64,000 bases of DNA, taken from S34-282 sp034422075 (lineage in GTDB: Bacteria; Chloroflexota; Dehalococcoidia; Lucifugimonadales; Australimonadaceae). The stretch spans positions 1 to 64,000 of the forward strand of contig DAOUJX010000060.1 in NCBI GenBank assembly GCA_034422075.1, written 5' to 3'. Shown here one piece after another: positions 60,825 through 64,000 of this stretch. The notes below the pieces were generated by a model. The model ran no database searches. It worked only from the letters and a program-made list of their open reading frames with translations, and was not told the origin of the DNA. The position numbers and the translations under genes were made by a program. Numbering within the stretch: position 1 is the stretch's first letter; the number at the start of each line of letters is the position of its first letter.

Positions 60825-63008
60825 CTAGCGGCCGTTGCGCTTGGCGTTGGTGCGGGGAGGGGGGCGGTGGGCGACGCGCTGGACGGCCGTTACGCTCTTC
60901 ACCGCCTCGATGCGCGAGAAGATGCGGCTCAGCTGTTCGATGCTGGAGACGTGCAGGCTGAAGGCAATCGTGACCGTGCCGTCGTCGCCCACGGTGGTCT
61001 GCGAACCGCTAATGTTCACACCCTCGCCTGCGACAGTGCCGGTGATGTCGTGCAAGAGCCCGACGCGGTCGAGCGCCGTTACCTCGATGCGGGTGGGGTG
61101 GGACGCAGGCGATGCGCCCCACGAGACGGGGATGAGGCGGTCGTCGTCGACACCGGCGCGCAGATTGGGGCAGTCTTGGCGGTGCACGGTGACGCCGCGA
61201 TTGCGCGTGATGAAGCCGGCTATCTCGTCGCCGGGCAGCGGGTTGCAGCATGCGCCCATGCGCGAGAGCAAGCCGCCCAGACCAAGGACGGACACGCCCG
61301 CCGAGGGCTGTTCGGGGGAGGAAGGCAGCGTAGTGGCGGCGCGCTTGTCTTCCTGGCTTGCCGACAGGCGCGCCGCTATCTGCGCGATGGAGACGACGCC
61401 GCTGCCGATGGAGACGTGCAGCTCCTCGACGCTGTCAAGGCCGAATAGCTTGGCGACCTCCTCCTCACCTGCAGGGACGTTGAGGCGGCGCAGTTCCTTC
61501 TTGAGCAGTTCGCGTCCGCGCTCGGCGTTTTCGCCTCGGCGCTGCTTGCGGTACCAAGAGCGAATAGCCTGGCGCGCGGTCGCGGTGTGGACGAAGCCGA
61601 GGTGGGTGTTTAGCCAATCGAGGCTGGGGCCGCGGGCGGCCTTGCTGGTGAGTATCTCGATGGTATCGCCGCTGTGCAGCGGCGTGTCGAGCGAAACGAG
61701 TTTGCCGTTGACCTTCGCACCGATGCAGCGATGGCCCAGCTCCGTGTGGATGCGGTAGGCAAAGTCGATGGGCGTCGAGCCCGCCGGTAACTCCTTGATC
61801 TCGTTCTTGGGGGTGTAGACAAATACCTGGTCCTTGAAGATATCGGTGCGGACGGACTCCAGGAACTCCTCCGTGCCGGGCAGGTCTTGCTGCCACTCGA
61901 GGAGCTGGCGCAGCCACGTCATGCGCTCCTCGAAGCGCCCATCGGTGGAGCTGCCCTCCTTGTAGCGCCAGTGGGACGCCACGCCGTATTCGGCAAGCTG
62001 GTGCATCTTGTGGGTGCGCACTTGCACCTCGATAGGCACACCGCCAATGGCGCGCACGCTCGTGTGGAGCGACTGGTAGAGATTCTCCTTCGGATTGGCG
62101 ATGTAATCGTCGAACTCGCCCGGCACGGGACGCCAGAGCGCATGGACGACGCCGAGCGCGGCGTAGCAGTCGGCGACGGTAGGAACGAGGATGCGGACAG
62201 CAAAGAGGTCATAGATATCGCCGAACTCCTTGCCCTGCGCTCTGTATGCCTGCGCCTTGCGATGGACGCTGTAGATGTGCTTGGGGCGTCCGGTGACCTC
62301 TGCATCCAGGTTTGCGCTGGCCAGCTCGCGCTTGAGGATGTCGGTCAGCTGGCGCACATAGTCCTCGCGCTCGCCGCGCCTCGCGGCAAGCAGCTTCGAT
62401 ATCGCGCGGTACTGGTTGGGCTGAATGTAGCGGAAGGCGAAGTCTTCGAGCTGCCACTTGATTTCGCCCATGCCGAGGCGGTGCGCAAGCGGCGCGTAGA
62501 TGTCGAGTGTTTCCTGCGCAATCGCGACGCGGCGGTCGGCGTCGAGCGCGTGGAGCGTCTCCATATTGTGCAAGCGGTCGGCAAGCTTGATGAGGACCAC
62601 GCGGATGTCCTCCGCCATCGACACGAGCATCTTTCGCAGGCTCTCGGCCTGGTGATGGTCGGCGACGAGCCGCGCATCAGCACCATCGGCAAGCAGATCA
62701 AGGCGCTGCAGCTTGGTCACGCCGTCAACGAGCGTTGCGACGCCGTCGCCGAACTCGCGGCGTATCTCGTCGAGTGAGATACCGCAGTCCTCGACCACAT
62801 CGTGGAGCAGGGCGGCGGCAAGGGTGGTGGCATCGAGCGACAGGCCGGCGAGGTAGGAGGCCACGGCGACGGGATGCTCGATGTAGGGACCGCCGGAGCG
62901 CCGGAGTTGGCCATCGTGCATGCGGTCGGCGTACTCGAGGGCGCGCGCGACGAGGTCCGCCTTGTCGTCCGGCAGGTACTCGCGTACTCGTTCTAGCAGC
63001 GGCTGCAT
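60825..63008 (-). CDS. rel: Rel-type (p)ppGpp synthetase/hydrolase
   Basis: 727 residues. The HD hydrolase domain has EHPVAVASYLAG, LLHDVVED and LADRLHNMETL; the synthetase has GEFDDYIANPKENLYQSLH and EVQVRTHKMHQLAEYGVASH; TGS (VYTPKNEIKELPAGSTPIDF), a zinc-finger-like CCNPLPGDEI segment and a C-terminal ACT domain (TRIEVTALDRVGLLHDITGT) follow. Both activities are expected. The synthetase has the ExDD motif usual for RelA rather than RxKD of bifunctional Rel. Confidence 0.95.
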   Translation of the reverse strand: MQPLLERVREYLPDDKADLVARALEYADRMHDGQLRRSGGPYIEHPVAVASYLAGLSLDATTLAAALLHDVVEDCGISLDEIRREFGDGVATLVDGVTKLQRLDLLADGADARLVADHHQAESLRKMLVSMAEDIRVVLIKLADRLHNMETLHALDADRRVAIAQETLDIYAPLAHRLGMGEIKWQLEDFAFRYIQPNQYRAISKLLAARRGEREDYVRQLTDILKRELASANLDAEVTGRPKHIYSVHRKAQAYRAQGKEFGDIYDLFAVRILVPTVADCYAALGVVHALWRPVPGEFDDYIANPKENLYQSLHTSVRAIGGVPIEVQVRTHKMHQLAEYGVASHWRYKEGSSTDGRFEERMTWLRQLLEWQQDLPGTEEFLESVRTDIFKDQVFVYTPKNEIKELPAGSTPIDFAYRIHTELGHRCIGAKVNGKLVSLDTPLHSGDTIEILTSKAARGPSLDWLNTHLGFVHTATARQAIRSWYRKQRRGENAERGRELLKKELRRLNVPAGEEEVAKLFGLDSVEELHVSIGSGVVSIAQIAARLSASQEDKRAATTLPSSPEQPSAGVSVLGLGGLLSRMGACCNPLPGDEIAGFITRNRGVTVHRQDCPNLRAGVDDDRLIPVSWGASPASHPTRIEVTALDRVGLLHDITGTVAGEGVNISGSQTTVGDDGTVTIAFSLHVSSIEQLSRIFSRIEAVKSVTAVQRVAHRPPPRTNAKRNGR

Positions 63009-63092
63009 AGCTATCGGGCCGACCTTTGACGCCCATTATAATCTGAGTGGCGGCGGCCTGGTGAATGCGAGCAAGGCCGCGCCACTGCCTCC

Positions 63093-64000
63093 ATGTACCG
63101 AGCACCTCGCGGCACCTACGACATCCTCCCCGAGCGCCAGCCCTACTGGCGATTCGTCGAACGCGCCTTTGCGGAGCGCGCCCGCGTATTCGGCTACCAG
63201 CGCATCGACACCCCACTGTTCGAGGACGTAGACGTCTTTCTGCGCGCTGTAGGGGAGGAGACGGACATCGCGGCCAAGGAGATGTACGTATTTGCCGACA
63301 AGGGTGGCCAGTCGCTCGCGCTGCGCCCGGAGGGGACGGCGGCGGTATGCCGCGCCTTCGTGGAGCATGGGTTGCATAACCAAGCGTTGCCAGTCCGCCT
63401 CTACTACCACGCGCCGATGTTCCGATACGACCGACCGCAGGCGGGACGCTACCGCCAGTTGCACCAGTTTGGCGCAGAAGCCATCGGCGATTCCGATCCC
63501 ACCGTCGACCTCGAGATCATCCAGCTGGCGATGTCGTCCATCGAGGCGCTAGGGCTGGGCGGAATGACGCTGGTGCTGAACAGCATCGGCGACGCTGCCG
63601 ACCGCGCGCCGTACTTGGAGGCGCTGCGTGAACACTTTGGCCCATCAGTCGATAGGCTGAGCGCGGACGACAGGCGCCGTTTCGACACCAACCCGCTGCG
63701 CATGCTCGACTCCAAGGACGCGCGCATTCAGCCGCTCTTGGAAGATGCGCCGCGCAGCGCCGACTACCTGGGCGACGACGCGCAGGCGCACTGGGACGCG
63801 CTGCGAGCGTTGTTGGCCGTTGCCGGCGTCGACTACCGCACTGACCCGCGATTGGTGCGCGGGCTCGACTACTACACGCGCACCGTGTTCGAGGTACATC
63901 CCGCGGTGGAGGGAGCGCAGAGCGCGGTGTGCGCAGGGGGACGCTACGACGGCCTCATCGAGCAACTGGGTGGTCCCCCGACGCCGGGCATCGGGTTCGC
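63093..64000 (+). CDS. hisS: Histidyl-tRNA synthetase (3' partial)
   Basis: The first about 302 residues; the end lies beyond the window. Class II core: APRGTYDILPERQPYWRFVE, ALRPEGTAAVCRAFVEHGLH, motif 2 in FRYDRPQAGRYRQLHQFGAE, and the His-specific LVRGLDYYTRTVFEV followed by CAGGRYDGLIEQLGG. ATG 63093 is chosen as the first start matching the family opening. Divergent from rel over an 84-base gap containing ATTATAAT, a possible shared -10 element. Confidence 0.95.
   Translation, partial: MYRAPRGTYDILPERQPYWRFVERAFAERARVFGYQRIDTPLFEDVDVFLRAVGEETDIAAKEMYVFADKGGQSLALRPEGTAAVCRAFVEHGLHNQALPVRLYYHAPMFRYDRPQAGRYRQLHQFGAEAIGDSDPTVDLEIIQLAMSSIEALGLGGMTLVLNSIGDAADRAPYLEALREHFGPSVDRLSADDRRRFDTNPLRMLDSKDARIQPLLEDAPRSADYLGDDAQAHWDALRALLAVAGVDYRTDPRLVRGLDYYTRTVFEVHPAVEGAQSAVCAGGRYDGLIEQLGGPPTPGIGF

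Noticed and set aside
63009..63092. T-box riboswitch in front of hisS
   Set aside because: The 84-base gap is too short and lacks the T-box sequence and specifier stem.

Overview
The window is GC-rich, densely coded bacterial chromosome. Several features point to Chloroflexota, probably Dehalococcoidia or a SAR202-like relative: secreted lipoproteins with Thr-Pro repeat linkers, an archaeal-type IMP cyclohydrolase (PurO), GuaB3, a Rieske oxygenase beside an MFS transporter, and NIPSNAP and YceI proteins. This placement is inference from gene content; no 16S gene is present.

Layout. 1-7261: the end of jag/khpB, a membrane protein, purF, a GalT-like protein, a GT2 glycosyltransferase and a nicotinate phosphoribosyltransferase on +, then purO and tsaD on -. 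7821-13773: a + strand housekeeping run (CNNM/CBS protein, tilS, ybeY, dnaX, ybaB, recR). 13794-18530: dnaA, a PNPOx-like flavoprotein, a Rieske oxygenase and an MFS carrier on -. 18622-26033: ribokinase, a membrane protein, an LprG/P55-like lipoprotein-exporter pair, a small conserved-looking protein, rubrerythrin and two thioredoxin-fold lipoproteins. 26101-32165: argF, der and plsY on +, then prmA, dnaJ and hrcA on -.

32263-40280 is the most unusual part: an apparently intact 8,018-bp mobile element. It has exact 17-bp terminal inverted repeats and is flanked by an exact 10-bp direct repeat (CACCCTAACT), as expected of a target-site duplication. It inserted between the divergent hrcA and guaB3 genes. 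It carries a SWIM-zinc-finger DDE transposase, a small HTH protein with a pair of operator-like repeats, a DNA methyltransferase fused to a PD-(D/E)XK-like nuclease and frameshifted at a C9 tract, an AAA+ ATPase, a remnant of a second methyltransferase, a four-gene operon (Panacea-domain antitoxin, ParE/RelE-like toxin, small protein, Fic protein), and several very small genes among hairpins. I read it as a defence/toxin-antitoxin transposon that may be undescribed.

40419-64000 returns to core genes: guaB3, apt, an alpha/beta hydrolase, rpoD-dnaG, tRNA-Pro(GGG), a Cys-cluster HTH protein beside a terminase-like protein that has lost its ATPase motifs, pdxS-pdxT, a GNAT-like protein, a SpoIIIAA/R3H ATPase, tmk (apparently starting at CTG), rsmG, an AsnC/RAM domain, HIT and YqeK-like HD proteins, a nitroreductase, proS, NIPSNAP, YceI, rpsT, a Rel protein with mixed motifs, and the first part of hisS, which runs off the end.
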